NCBI RefSeq assembly: GCF_003612555.1
Contig: NZ_RAZF01000014.1
Coordinates: 1-64,000, forward strand
Origin: Acutalibacter sp. 1XD8-33
Lineage (GTDB): Bacteria > Bacillota > Clostridia > Oscillospirales > Acutalibacteraceae
Length of the DNA stretch: 64,000 bases
Direction of reading: 5' to 3'
Below the pieces are notes generated by a model, which was not told where the DNA came from, did not search any database, and saw nothing but the letters and a program-made list of their open reading frames with translations. This document shows, in pieces, positions 8,515 to 16,940 of this stretch (positions are counted from its first letter, which is position 1; the number at the start of each line of letters is the position of its first letter). A program made the position numbers and the translations under genes.

Positions 8515-9270
8515 ATGCGGATACTTCTTACAGAATTGCGCCGGGTACTTTTTCAGCGTTTTACACTGCTGTGCATTTTGGGAGGGACGGCCCTTGGCGC
8601 GCTTTTCCCTTGCACAAACCTACGAAACCCAGACCGCACGATAGAACAGCTTTTTGGCACTCCGGGGATTATATACGGCCTGTTCCTTGTCATGGCAATG
8701 ATGGTAGTCCCCTTAGGCCGAGATTTTACTCAGAGGACTTTCCAGCAAAAAATCGCCCAGGGCGGCAGGCGTGTCCCTTTGGTGTTGGCTGCCTTTTCTG
8801 TTTCTTTGTTGGGTGCTGCAGGCGGAGCGCTGGTTTTCCCTGTCAGCGCCGTCCTGTTCACCCGGATTTACAGCGGGTGGCAGACTGTACATGGCCAAAA
8901 CTTAGGTTATCTGCTGGCAGACAATCGCTTCCACACCTGTCTGCTGGCCTATGGCGCGGGTTTACTGGCAGCAGGGACAGTGTGTTTTCTCATTACGTCC
9001 TTATGCCGGGACTTGGTAAAAGCATTGGGCATCTCCACAGGATATGTGGTTTTGCTGGTAATGCTTTCCCAAAAAGCCTTGGACGGGGAAAGCCTGGCCG
9101 TCTTTCGCAACTTTTTCAAGTGGACACCCGTGTACCAACTGCTTGCGGGCATCCGGCAAGTACTTATCACCTCGGCGGATATGCAGTTTTTGCTGGTTAT
9201 CTCCGGACTGACCTTACTGGTGACAGGAGCAGCATCTTGTGTGGCACTGTTCCATGCTAAGCTGAAATAG
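8515..9270 (+). CDS. ABC-2-type permease, second subunit
   Basis: The 251-residue membrane protein has six predicted membrane segments and the cytoplasmic motif QRTFQQKIAQGGRR near residue 80, matching the RRTFQSQIAHG motif of the preceding permease. Only four bases separate the genes, so they are co-translated. It completes a two-permease, one-ATPase exporter typical of lantibiotic-immunity (LanFEG-like) systems. No export substrate gene is found nearby, so the module more likely protects against a foreign compound. Confidence 0.8.
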   Translation: MRILLTELRRVLFQRFTLLCILGGTALGALFPCTNLRNPDRTIEQLFGTPGIIYGLFLVMAMMVVPLGRDFTQRTFQQKIAQGGRRVPLVLAAFSVSLLGAAGGALVFPVSAVLFTRIYSGWQTVHGQNLGYLLADNRFHTCLLAYGAGLLAAGTVCFLITSLCRDLVKALGISTGYVVLLVMLSQKALDGESLAVFRNFFKWTPVYQLLAGIRQVLITSADMQFLLVISGLTLLVTGAASCVALFHAKLK

Positions 9271-9279
9271 GAGGGCGGA

Positions 9280-10152
9280 ATGATACTCTTTTTGTGCATT
9301 TCCTTGCTGGCAGTGTGCCTTATCTTTTTGTCCTACTGCTGGGAGATAAACAGCCTGTGCCGTCAGCTTCATGCGTATAATCAGGGCCAGCGCCGTGCCA
9401 AGCTGTCCAACCGCGGTCTATTCCCTGGTATGGGAAAGCTGGCAGGGGAAATCAATCAGGGACTTAGAGCGAGTGAAAAACTGCGGGAGGATGCCGCCTG
9501 CCAGGAAAAACGATTGCGGGAGTCCATAGGTAGCTTGGGCCATGACCTGCGCACTCCCCTGACTGTCCTCCAAGGCTATAGCGAACTGCTGGAGAGCAAT
9601 CCGGAACACCAACAGGAATATCTTTTCGCCATGCGGCAAAAGTGCGCCCAGTTAACCGAAACCATCGACCAGTTTACCCAATGGCACAAGGCTGAAAACC
9701 CGGAGACTCCTCTCCATATAGAGAGACTTGATTTAGCCGAGCTGCTGGCTGTCTGCTTGATGGAGCAAGCACACCTGTTCTGTAACGCTGGGGTGGAGCC
9801 GGAGGTGGAACTGCCGGAGCAGCCAGTATATATATATTCTGATAAAGGAGCCTATCGGAGAATATTGGAAAATCTGTTGACCAACGCCCACCGCCACACC
9901 ACGGGGCAGGTATATATCAAGCTGGACCCTCCGGGAGAATCCGTACACCTTGTAGTTGCTAATCAAGCAGAGGGGCTGAAGCCGGAGGAAGTGCCCCTGC
10001 TTTTCCAGCGCTTTTATCAGTATGATTCTGCCAGGAGTAAAGGCGGCAGTGGACTGGGGTTGGCGATTGTTAAGGCATTGACGGAAAGGCTGGGGGCCGG
10101 GCTTGATGCTGGGGTGGAGCGAGGATGGTTTTGGGTACAGATCAGGTTATAG
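9280..10152 (+). CDS. Sensor histidine kinase
   Basis: The 290-residue kinase has one N-terminal membrane segment (1-22), no sizeable extracellular domain, a dimerisation/phospho-acceptor helix with H88 in GSLGHDLRTPLT, an N box (ENLLTNAHRHT) and a G2 box (GSGLGLAIV). The lack of an extracellular sensor is typical of kinases that detect ligand through a partner transporter, as in BceS-like systems. It follows the ABC permeases and is the expected partner of the response regulator at 6255. GGAGGGCGGA precedes the ATG. Confidence 0.88.
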   Translation: MILFLCISLLAVCLIFLSYCWEINSLCRQLHAYNQGQRRAKLSNRGLFPGMGKLAGEINQGLRASEKLREDAACQEKRLRESIGSLGHDLRTPLTVLQGYSELLESNPEHQQEYLFAMRQKCAQLTETIDQFTQWHKAENPETPLHIERLDLAELLAVCLMEQAHLFCNAGVEPEVELPEQPVYIYSDKGAYRRILENLLTNAHRHTTGQVYIKLDPPGESVHLVVANQAEGLKPEEVPLLFQRFYQYDSARSKGGSGLGLAIVKALTERLGAGLDAGVERGWFWVQIRL

Positions 10153-10294
10153 GCGGCGGACGTTTAGGGATTTTCCTCAAAGCGGTATAAGTGAACTCTT
10201 GTACAATGAATAACTTTTATGCGATTGGGTACCTTTATACAAAAAGATTTCGTGAAAGTGGCTAATCCACAAAAGCAACCATTCTAATCAAGGC

Positions 10295-10335
10295 GCCCCA
10301 AAGCGTATCAAAGAGTATGCTTTGGGGCTTTTCTT
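10295..10335. terminator. Bidirectional terminator between convergent genes
   Basis: A 10-bp stem, GCCCCAAAGC / GCTTTGGGGC, is followed by TTTTC. It lies between the histidine kinase (+) and the XRE regulator (-), and so can serve both. Confidence 0.75.
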
Positions 10336-10373
10336 TATAGAAATGAAATTGTTTTCAAATACAGCCTAAGAGA

Positions 10374-10721
10374 TTATTTATTTTCGCCGATATCCCTAAA
10401 TTCAAGCGCGATAGCCCTCGCTGAAGCGAGGATAGCCCGTTGGCCTTCTTCAGATGAATTTCGATAAAGCACTGCAATTTCTTGAATGTTCGATTCCTCC
10501 GTTAGGTTCGCGCAGGAAAACAAAGAGTCAAAGGATATTCCTAAAAACCGCACCAATATAGAAAGAATTTCATAAGACGGATTCATCTTTCCTCTTTCAA
10601 TTTTAGATATCGTTCTTACGGCAATCCCAGAGATATCTGAAAGAGCTTGTTGGGTCATATTGCGGTTTTCCCGCGATATCTTTATATGGCGGACTAACTT
10701 GACCAAAATATCCTCTGGCAC
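10374..10721 (-). CDS. XRE-family transcriptional regulator
   Basis: The 115-residue protein has an N-terminal Cro/CI helix-turn-helix (about 9-66, with MTQQALSDISGIAVRTISKIE) and a short C-terminal helical part. It starts at GTG with GAGGTG upstream on the minus strand. A perfect 16-bp palindrome that contains a minus-strand TATAAT lies 71-86 bp upstream, which suggests autoregulation. Such repressors are standard in the regulatory segment of Tn916/Tn1549-type ICEs, where they hold transfer genes silent. Confidence 0.8.
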   Translation of the reverse strand: MPEDILVKLVRHIKISRENRNMTQQALSDISGIAVRTISKIERGKMNPSYEILSILVRFLGISFDSLFSCANLTEESNIQEIAVLYRNSSEEGQRAILASARAIALEFRDIGENK

Positions 10722-10791
10722 TATTGTTCACCTCAACCATATTCTATCGGTCAGGCCGTGTATTATACAGAACCTAATCGTGCTAGATAAC

Positions 10792-10807
10792 TAGAATTAT
10801 AATTCTA
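10792..10807. promoter_or_regulatory. Palindromic operator overlapping a minus-strand -10
   Basis: TAGAATTATAATTCTA is a perfect 16-bp palindrome and contains TATAAT on the minus strand, directed toward the XRE gene. A protein bound here would block the -10, consistent with self-repression by the XRE protein. The rest of the 10722-11185 interval holds AT-rich sequence and a terminator at 11049, with no gene I can support. Confidence 0.5.
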
Positions 10808-11048
10808 TACAACTCAGAGAGTCCAAAACTTGTCAAAAAAACGGCAGCTTTTTGGATTGCTCACCCGTGTTCAAAAGACATAACTGCCATTTGAGGAGGC
10901 AATTATGTCTTTTTCTTCTAACTGGCTAAGACTAACAGGGTATCGTTTCACAAAAAAATATGTAAAATTTCTCGGAACACTATTGTTTCAATTATAGTAT
11001 TATCGTTCCATAATTCATGCACTAATAAGCGTATACACAGTAAAAAGG

Positions 11049-11080
11049 CAGGGTTTCCTATAGGGGCACCCTGTTTTTTT
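11049..11080 (+). terminator. Intrinsic terminator
   Basis: CAGGGT pairs with ACCCTG around a 13-base loop and is followed by seven T. It sits 106 bp before the sigma-like gene and may end a short transcript or act in its leader. Confidence 0.55.
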
Positions 11081-11185
11081 CATAAACTCAAGAAACTTTC
11101 CCCCTGCGCCAGCTACTGGCCCAGAGGCCCTCCATTTCATTTTCTACTTTTCATCAAAAGACAAAAATGAAATGGAGAGAGCAAA

Positions 11186-11668
11186 ATGTATGACAGAAAA
11201 AGTGACTATGCCTTAAACAAAACCGACCCTGACGCTATCGTATTCAAGACGGCGACCGGGGCCTACATACGCTTGCACCGGGAGGACTTTTCCTCAGAGG
11301 AAGAATTTGACCGATGGAAAGGCTGGTCTGACGAGGACTATAGGGTTGTGGATGTTCAGAACAACGCCTATACGAAACAAACCGTAAGCCTGGAGGGTGT
11401 CCCGGAACAGGCAGACAGTTTGTCCCCGGAGCAGCTTTTAATCGAGCAGTACGATCAACTGGACAGAGAGCAGTTTTGCCGCCTGCTTTCGGAGGGTATT
11501 AACACCTGTTTGTCCGAAACCCAGCGCCGGAGACTCTTGAAGTTCTATTTTGAAGGCCAGTCAGAGGCGGAAATCGCACAGGCTGAAAAGGTTGCACAGC
11601 CGAATATAGCGGAAAGTCTGTGGCGCGCAAAAGAAAAATTAAAAAAATTTTTCAAAAAGGCCATATAG
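11186..11668 (+). CDS. Sigma-70-like ICE regulator
   Basis: The 160-residue protein has a poorly defined N-terminal region and a C-terminal sigma-70 region-4-like helix-turn-helix (about 105-155, with LSETQRRRLLKFYFEGQSEAEIAQAE). Proteins of this size and layout recur in the control region of Firmicute conjugative transposons, where they are thought to drive transfer or excision genes. It starts at ATG after GGAGAGAGC. A palindromic repeat follows 58 bp downstream. Confidence 0.8.
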   Translation: MYDRKSDYALNKTDPDAIVFKTATGAYIRLHREDFSSEEEFDRWKGWSDEDYRVVDVQNNAYTKQTVSLEGVPEQADSLSPEQLLIEQYDQLDREQFCRLLSEGINTCLSETQRRRLLKFYFEGQSEAEIAQAEKVAQPNIAESLWRAKEKLKKFFKKAI

Positions 11669-11726
11669 TTAGCCGCTACTTTGACGGTAGGTGAGGGACA
11701 TTTTTCCTGCCTGCTGTTTGGCAGGG

Positions 11727-11760
11727 GTAATGCGTCCCAACTTGGGACGCATTACTTTTT
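11727..11760. terminator. Palindromic hairpin, repeat copy 2
   Basis: A 12-bp stem, GTAATGCGTCCC / GGGACGCATTAC, has an AACTT loop and is followed by CTTTTTG. The core is identical to the palindrome at 3902-3924. It probably terminates the sigma-like gene. Confidence 0.7.
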
Positions 11761-12085
11761 GTCCTCGTGAACTTTGAAAACTGAATAAGGCAAAACAGAC
11801 ACATTCCCTGTGCGGGGAGCTATACCGCAAGGTGCGCCAAGATGTTTCGTGAGCAGAAAGGTGGTGAACATAGCCACAGAAACGGAGCGACCACACCAAG
11901 CGGCAAACTGCCCTTGCAAGGCAGCAGGCCATAATCCGCACCAGGGGGACAATGATACTTGCGCCGGCTGTCCGTCACGGGACAGGGCGCCCCGCCACAA
12001 GCATGGGGGGAGGATGAAAAAACTATGGAGCGGCTGCTACCCGCCGTCTGTATGAGCCTACAATTTTTCTTTAGGAGAACTCACT
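11761..12085. other. 325-bp stretch without a supported gene
   Basis: This interval is GC-rich, with several short inverted motifs (for example GTCCGTCACGGGAC around 11970). It has a frame rich in Cys and His (11810-12055) that lacks a credible start site. It may be a decayed small gene or a structured leader for the small protein at 12086. I cannot assign a function. Confidence 0.3.
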
Positions 12086-12286
12086 ATGCAGAAAATAGAA
12101 CCAGAAACTGGCGTGACCTTTGTGGATAAGGCCCATAATACGATATATTTAAGCGTATGCGGCTGCCAAGTCATCGCCACCTGTGCGGAGCACGATAACA
12201 CAGACCTGTACGAACAGGTAAAAGATATCCTGGTGGACTCCTTTTTCCACTCCCCCACCAACGAGCGGCAGACAGGTATTCCATAA
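12086..12286 (+). CDS. Small ICE-associated hypothetical protein
   Basis: The 66-residue protein starts at ATG after TTAGGAGAAC and contains a compact beta-rich core (FVDKAHNTIYLSVCGCQVIA) followed by a helix (DLYEQVKDILVDSF). No family is assigned with confidence. It sits between the sigma-like regulator and the Rpn nuclease in the control region of the ICE, where small proteins acting with the recombinase are often found. Confidence 0.55.
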   Translation: MQKIEPETGVTFVDKAHNTIYLSVCGCQVIATCAEHDNTDLYEQVKDILVDSFFHSPTNERQTGIP

Positions 12287-12376
12287 ATATGGATAAAAAC
12301 CTTTCCGCATTTTCGGCAATATAGCTTGCAAACCAGCCCCAAAGATAGTATACTATGAGTAAAGGAAGTGGTACCC

Positions 12377-13213
12377 ATGCCCATCAAGCCATTTAAGGAT
12401 CTAAGCCTTGTGGATGATTTCATGTTCTCAGAAGTCATGCGAAGGCCGGAAAATATCAAGCCTTTCCTGGAGGCCCTGCTTGAAAAGAAGATAGAGAGTG
12501 TCGTGACCATCGACAAGCAGAAGGACTTGAAGGACACCTATGACGCCCACGGCATCCGATTGGACGTATACCTGGAAGATGAACACCAAACCAAGTACGA
12601 TGTGGAAGTCCAGGCCCGCCTGCACCGCAAGCTGGAAAAGCGCATATGGTACTACACCAGCGGCATCGACCGGCACAGCCTGGAAATGAACACGGACTAT
12701 GAAGAACTGTCCGACTGCTTTGTGATTTTCATTTGCGTGGAGGATTATTTCGGCGCTGGCCTAGCCGTCTATGAGCGGGAGAGCCACATAAAGGGTGCGC
12801 CGGAGATTCCCTATGTGGACGGCTCCCATGCTTTCATTCTCAACACGGATTTTAAGGCAGAGAACGGCAACCCCGCCGTGATGGATTTTCTTAGATATAT
12901 TCGGGCAAGCTATAAGGGCGAGCGGTACGATATTTCAGAGTCAAGCTATTTGCGGCAGATAGATGAAGCGGTCAGCGAGATCAAAGAGGACAGCGGAAGG
13001 GAGATGGAATATATGACCATAGCCATGAAGATGATGGACGAACGCAAGGAAGCCTTTGAGCAAGGCGAGGCCAGGGGCCGGGCTGAAGGTGAACGTGCCA
13101 ACCAAATCAAGACCATCAAGCGTATGCTTTCCCGTGGTATGAGCCTGGAGGACATCAGCGACATGATCGGTCTTGAACTGGAAGAAGTCAAAAAGTTGGC
13201 CGCACAAGAATAA
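12377..13213 (+). CDS. Rpn/PD-(D/E)XK nuclease-family transposase-like protein, intact copy
   Basis: The 278-residue protein belongs to the family annotated as PD-(D/E)XK nuclease family transposase or Rpn recombination-promoting nuclease. Its nuclease core is visible as GIRLDVYLED with D63 and DVEVQ with E77 and Q79. The C-terminal part is helical and highly charged (MMDERKEAFEQGEARGRAEGE) and ends with a resolvase-like helical tail (MSLEDISDMIGLELEEVKKLA). ATG 12377, eight bases after AAGGAAG, is preferred to GTG 12368. A second, broken copy with matching flanks lies at 19049. Whether it mobilises itself or acts as a DNA-damaging or defence nuclease is not known. Confidence 0.85.
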   Translation: MPIKPFKDLSLVDDFMFSEVMRRPENIKPFLEALLEKKIESVVTIDKQKDLKDTYDAHGIRLDVYLEDEHQTKYDVEVQARLHRKLEKRIWYYTSGIDRHSLEMNTDYEELSDCFVIFICVEDYFGAGLAVYERESHIKGAPEIPYVDGSHAFILNTDFKAENGNPAVMDFLRYIRASYKGERYDISESSYLRQIDEAVSEIKEDSGREMEYMTIAMKMMDERKEAFEQGEARGRAEGERANQIKTIKRMLSRGMSLEDISDMIGLELEEVKKLAAQE

Positions 13214-13396
13214 CTCCCTGCATTTTGTTTATATGAGCACTCCACAAAGAGTGCTCTTTTCTTTTGTGAAATTTGACAGAATCCTCATAATATGAGATAA
13301 TACTATTGGAGGAATACTCCATCTGTACCTTGACAATTTCATATTGGGATATGCTGGTCTGTCATTTTTCATGGATTAGAAAAGGATGGACTGTAT

Positions 13397-15112
13397 ATGA
13401 AAAACACAAGCATTTTCCCAAACCATGTTTCAGAAACCCTCATTTTTGATAAAGACACTGGCTGGCGGGAGAATATGCCCACCTACATTGAACCGGGTAC
13501 AAGGGTGCTGTGCCTTTACCGTGTGTCCACTGACAAGCAGCTATACCACACGGACAACAACGAGGCGGATATCCCCATGCAGAGAAAGCGCTGCCGAAAA
13601 TACTGCGAGTCCATGGACTGGACGATAGTATGTGAGTTGCAGGAAGAAGGCGTTTCCGGGCACAAGGTTCGGGCCGAAAACCGGGACAAGATACAGCTTA
13701 TCAAAGAGTATGCCAAGCAAAAAAAGTTTGATATCCTGCTGGTGTTCATGTTCGACCGGATAGGCCGTATCTCCGATGAAACTCCTTTTGTAGTGGAGTG
13801 GTTCGTGCGCAACGGTATCCGCGTTTGGAGCACCCAGGAGGGCGAACAGCGCTTTGACAATCATACGGACAAGCTGACAAACTATATCAGGTTTTGGCAG
13901 GCAGACGGTGAGAGCGAAAAGACCTCTATCCGTACTGCTAACAGCATGGGCCTTTTGACCGAGGACGGATGCTTTACCGGCGGGCGCTGCCCCTATGGGT
14001 ACAATTTCGTGAAAACTGGGCGCATGAATAAGCGCCGCCAAGAGGTCAATGACCTGGCTATCTGCGAGCCAGAAGCCGAAGTTGTTCGTACTATGTTCCA
14101 GCTTGCCGCAAAAGGAGGCTATGGGGCGCAGCGAATTGCCAATTATCTCAATGAGCGCGGTATCAAGAACCATTCTGGCAAGAACTGGCACCCGGCTTCT
14201 ATCCAGGGAATGTTGCGGAATATCCTCTATACTGGTGTCCTGCGAAGCGGGAAAAGTCGTTCGGAGCCGCTGGAACGGTTGAAAATCGTCGAGGACAGGG
14301 ACTTTCAAACTGTCCAGGATATGCTGGCAGCACGCTCCCGGGCCACTGAAAAAATACGCTCTAAGCCACTGAATACACGGGGTCAATCGCTGCTGTCCGG
14401 GAATATATTTTGCGGGCATTGCGGGGCGAGGTTGTGTATCACCACCAGTGGAAAAGGGCGGCCCAAGGCTGATGGCACGGACACCGTGCGTATGCGGTAC
14501 ACCTGCCAGACGAAAAGCCGCACCTATGGCGATTGCGACGGCCAGACCGGGTACACGGTGGAAAAGCTGGACGGTATGATTGATTCTATTATCCATACCA
14601 TTTTCGCCAAGGTAAGCAGCTTGAGCCGTGACGATATTATAGCGGAGCGGTTCCAGTATGACCGCGCCGCCAGGAAAGCTGCTCTGGACAAGGCAAAGAA
14701 AGAATATGAAAAAGCCGAAAGCGAGTTGAAAAGCCTGAAAGGGGAAATCATCAAGTCCATTTCCGGCGAGAGTCCCTTTGCCCCGGAGCTATTGAACAGC
14801 GTAATTGGGGAGCAGGAGAGCAAATGCGGCGAGCTAAGACAAGCCTGCATACTCGCCCAGCAGGAATTGGACGACAACGACTCCGCCCTTGCCAGTATGG
14901 GGCAGCGTTATGACGATATCCTGGAATGGTCTGCGGTCTATGACCATGTGACGATACCGGCGAAGAAAATCATTGTCGCCCATATCATTGAGCGGGTGGA
15001 CGTTTGCCGGGGGTATCAGCTCCATTTGAAGCTGAACCTAAGCGTTAAGCAATTCCTCTGCGGGCTGGACTGTATGCCCGATGTGGAAACTGCCCTGCGC
15101 ACATCTGCATAA
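13397..15112 (+). CDS. Large serine recombinase (ICE integrase)
   Basis: The 571-residue recombinase integrates and excises the ICE. The catalytic domain begins near residue 36 (LCLYRVSTDKQ, nucleophile S44), followed by the recombinase domain (about 190-290, with GRCPYGYNF and ILYTGVL), a zinc ribbon (CGHCGARL and later Cys residues) and a coiled coil (about 425-500). ATG 13397 follows AAAGGATGG; the catalytic domain would fit a start at ATG 13475 almost as well. It is the last gene of the ICE segment, and the tRNA-Ala fragment 81 bp further on marks the likely boundary. Confidence 0.9.
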   Translation: MKNTSIFPNHVSETLIFDKDTGWRENMPTYIEPGTRVLCLYRVSTDKQLYHTDNNEADIPMQRKRCRKYCESMDWTIVCELQEEGVSGHKVRAENRDKIQLIKEYAKQKKFDILLVFMFDRIGRISDETPFVVEWFVRNGIRVWSTQEGEQRFDNHTDKLTNYIRFWQADGESEKTSIRTANSMGLLTEDGCFTGGRCPYGYNFVKTGRMNKRRQEVNDLAICEPEAEVVRTMFQLAAKGGYGAQRIANYLNERGIKNHSGKNWHPASIQGMLRNILYTGVLRSGKSRSEPLERLKIVEDRDFQTVQDMLAARSRATEKIRSKPLNTRGQSLLSGNIFCGHCGARLCITTSGKGRPKADGTDTVRMRYTCQTKSRTYGDCDGQTGYTVEKLDGMIDSIIHTIFAKVSSLSRDDIIAERFQYDRAARKAALDKAKKEYEKAESELKSLKGEIIKSISGESPFAPELLNSVIGEQESKCGELRQACILAQQELDDNDSALASMGQRYDDILEWSAVYDHVTIPAKKIIVAHIIERVDVCRGYQLHLKLNLSVKQFLCGLDCMPDVETALRTSA

Positions 15113-15192
15113 TTTCTCCATAGAACATATTGGCTTTCAAACAAGGAAACATCCTTTCTGTAGTGGGGGCGTACATGATACGCCTGCACGAT

Positions 15193-15273
<81 letters not shown>

Positions 15274-15276
15274 GAA

Positions 15277-15437
15277 AGTAGAGAGGGATTTTGTCCCTCT
15301 CTACTTTTGTACACAAGGGAAAAGGCTTGTTTCAAAAGGAACGAGCCTTTTTTCGTGTGTGTGTTTCGCAGACTGGCATATCCCGGCCACGCAAGCACAC
15401 TCCCTTATGGGGCGTTCAGACTTTTTGAACGCCCCTT
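15277..15437 (+). terminator. Three successive hairpin terminators
   Basis: GTAGAGAGGG/CCCTCTCTAC with TTTT follows the tRNA fragment, then GGCTTGTT/AACGAGCC with TTTTTT, then GGGGCGTTCA/TGAACGCCCC with TTTTT. The first probably belonged to the original tRNA gene. Confidence 0.65.
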
Positions 15438-15439
15438 TT

Positions 15440-16155
15440 TGTCTATCGAAACCCACTCGCTTTGCGAGTGGTTCAAAAGAAGGCTTATGGAGATGATGTA
15501 GAAAGGAAAACTCCTTTTGGTGTAAAAAAACTTGCGGTCTGGCAGCTGCAAGAAAAAAGACCAAAAGGAGGACATACAGATGGATGTCACAAACAGTTTA
15601 TCACACACAAGATGGAATTGCAAATATCAAATCGTATTTGCGCCGAAGTACAGAAGGAAGGTATTCTATAAGGAAAAAAGGGGAGAGGTAGGAAAAATAC
15701 TGAGGACCCTTTGCGAGTGGAAGAAGATAAAGATAGTGGAGGCGGAAGTGTGCCCGGATCACGTACATATGCTGCTGGAAATACCGCCCAAGGTATCGGT
15801 GTCCAGCTTCATGGGGTGCTTGAAAGGGAAGAGCAGCTTAATGATCTACGAGAAGTATCCGGAGTTAAAGTATAAGTACCGGAACAGAGAGTTCTGGTGC
15901 CGAGGGTACTACGTAGACATGGCAGGCAAGAATGCAAAAAAGATACAGGAGTACATCCAACACCAGCTGGACGAGGATAAGGCAGGAGAACAACTGACGA
16001 TGGGAAACTTCTAAAGAGCCCGTTTACGGGCGGCAGATAAGGACTATACGCAGGTGTCAGACTGCACCAACGTGACGTGACGCGTGGCTAGCATCATGGG
16101 GTTATACCCGCATATGAAATCCCCCGGCTCCGCCGGGGAATTTTTATTCATGCCC
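15440..16155 (+). mobile_element. IS200/IS605-family insertion sequence
   Basis: A single-gene IS200-type element. A subterminal hairpin, CCACTCGC/GCGAGTGG, lies at the left (15453-15471), and CCCCGGC/GCCGGGG at the right (16122-16138). Such hairpins are the recognition sites for single-strand transposition by a Y1 HUH transposase. There are no inverted terminal repeats, as expected for the family. The outer edges are estimated. Confidence 0.8.
15580..16014 (+). CDS. tnpA: IS200/IS605 TnpA (Y1 HUH transposase)
   Basis: The 144-residue protein carries the HUH motif in CPDHVHMLL and the catalytic Tyr in QEYIQHQ near residue 127, with the family's usual length of 130-155 residues. It acts as a dimer on single-stranded DNA and excises and inserts the element at hairpin ends. 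ATG 15580 follows AAAAGGAGG at the right distance, so the upstream extension of the frame is not used. The gene appears intact. Confidence 0.93.
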   Translation: MDVTNSLSHTRWNCKYQIVFAPKYRRKVFYKEKRGEVGKILRTLCEWKKIKIVEAEVCPDHVHMLLEIPPKVSVSSFMGCLKGKSSLMIYEKYPELKYKYRNREFWCRGYYVDMAGKNAKKIQEYIQHQLDEDKAGEQLTMGNF

Positions 16156-16194
16156 ATTTTTTAGATACCATCATAACAGAAAGGAGTTTTCCCT

Positions 16195-16940
16195 ATGAAA
16201 GACCGCCCTGACTTTGAATATTTTTACGGCGGGGAGTCGGAACAATTCAGCTTCTACCGCATCCCTCGGCAGCTCATTGTGGGCTCGGAGTTCAAGCACG
16301 TCTCCACCGACGCCAAGCTGCTTTACGGCCTTATGCTTGACCGCATGGGGCTTTCCGCCCGTAACGGCTGAATAGTAAACGTGCTTGAAATCCGAAAATC
16401 GTGATTTCAAACAGCGGTAATACCGCCAGGGTAAAAGAATTATAAATTCTTTTACCCTGCGTTAACTATATGACGATGAAAACCGGGTGTTCATCTACTA
16501 CCCACTGGACGCAATCAAGGTGGCCCTTAATTGCGGCAACGATAAGGCGGTCAAGCTGCTGGCAGAGCTGGACAGCAGCAAGGGCATTGGCTTGATACAG
16601 CGGGTAAAGCAGGGCCAGGGCAAGTCTGCCAGAATTTACGTCAAGCGGTTCACGACCAGGGAAACACCTGATAGTGATAACTGCCCCCCTCGCCCCGAAA
16701 TCCAGACTTCGGAAAATCGGAGTGTAATTATACTTACAAGAATCAGACCGAAAGGAGCTATACCGATCCATCTATCCAGCCATTGACCGATGGGATGGAT
16801 CAGCAGGCTTGCCGGGAGGGGGTGATGGAAAATATTAGTTTCGACCAGCTTCTGGAGGAATATGGCAGAGAGGATGTGGAGGGCGTTGCAGACCTGATTA
16901 CAGACAGCTTGCTGGGTCTCAGAAACGTTCCGACCAGTAG
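16195..16940 (+). pseudogene. Replication initiator protein A (RepA_N type), broken
   Basis: ATG 16195, after AAAGGAG, opens the typical RepA N-terminus (FSFYRIPRQL..., VSTDAKLLYGLMLDRMGLSARNG). A TGA at 16369 ends it where a hairpin element has inserted. The protein resumes after the insertion with YDDENRVFIYYPLDAIKVAL and continues to about 16700. It then shifts frame in the low-complexity Tyr/Thr/Asp linker (NYTYKNQTERSYTDPSI) and ends in C-terminal debris (16783-16940). RepA-type genes lie near the end of Tn1549-like ICEs opposite the recombinase, so this is the other end of a related ICE. Confidence 0.8.
16373..16468. mobile_element. MITE-like element, family A copy 1 (inside repA)
   Basis: The 96-bp insertion begins TAGTAAACG and ends CGTTAACTA (inverted, TA at both outer ends). 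It holds three hairpins: TTGAAATC/GATTTCAA, GCGGTAATACCGC, and CAGGGTAAAAGAATT/AATTCTTTTACCCTG. It splits the repA frame exactly between NG and YDDE. Related copies are at 19879, 27096 and, truncated, at 45814. TA-flanked short inverted ends suggest mobilisation by an IS630/Tc1-like transposase. Confidence 0.65.

Noticed and set aside
11761-11800. Resemblance of GAACTTTGAAAACTGAATA to rRNA spacer sequence
   Set aside because: Only about 20 bases match what is usual near Firmicute rRNA spacers. No rRNA sequence lies on either side.
16171-16410. A minus-strand frame overlapping the start of repA
   Set aside because: The plus strand encodes the conserved RepA N-terminus with a good ribosome site.
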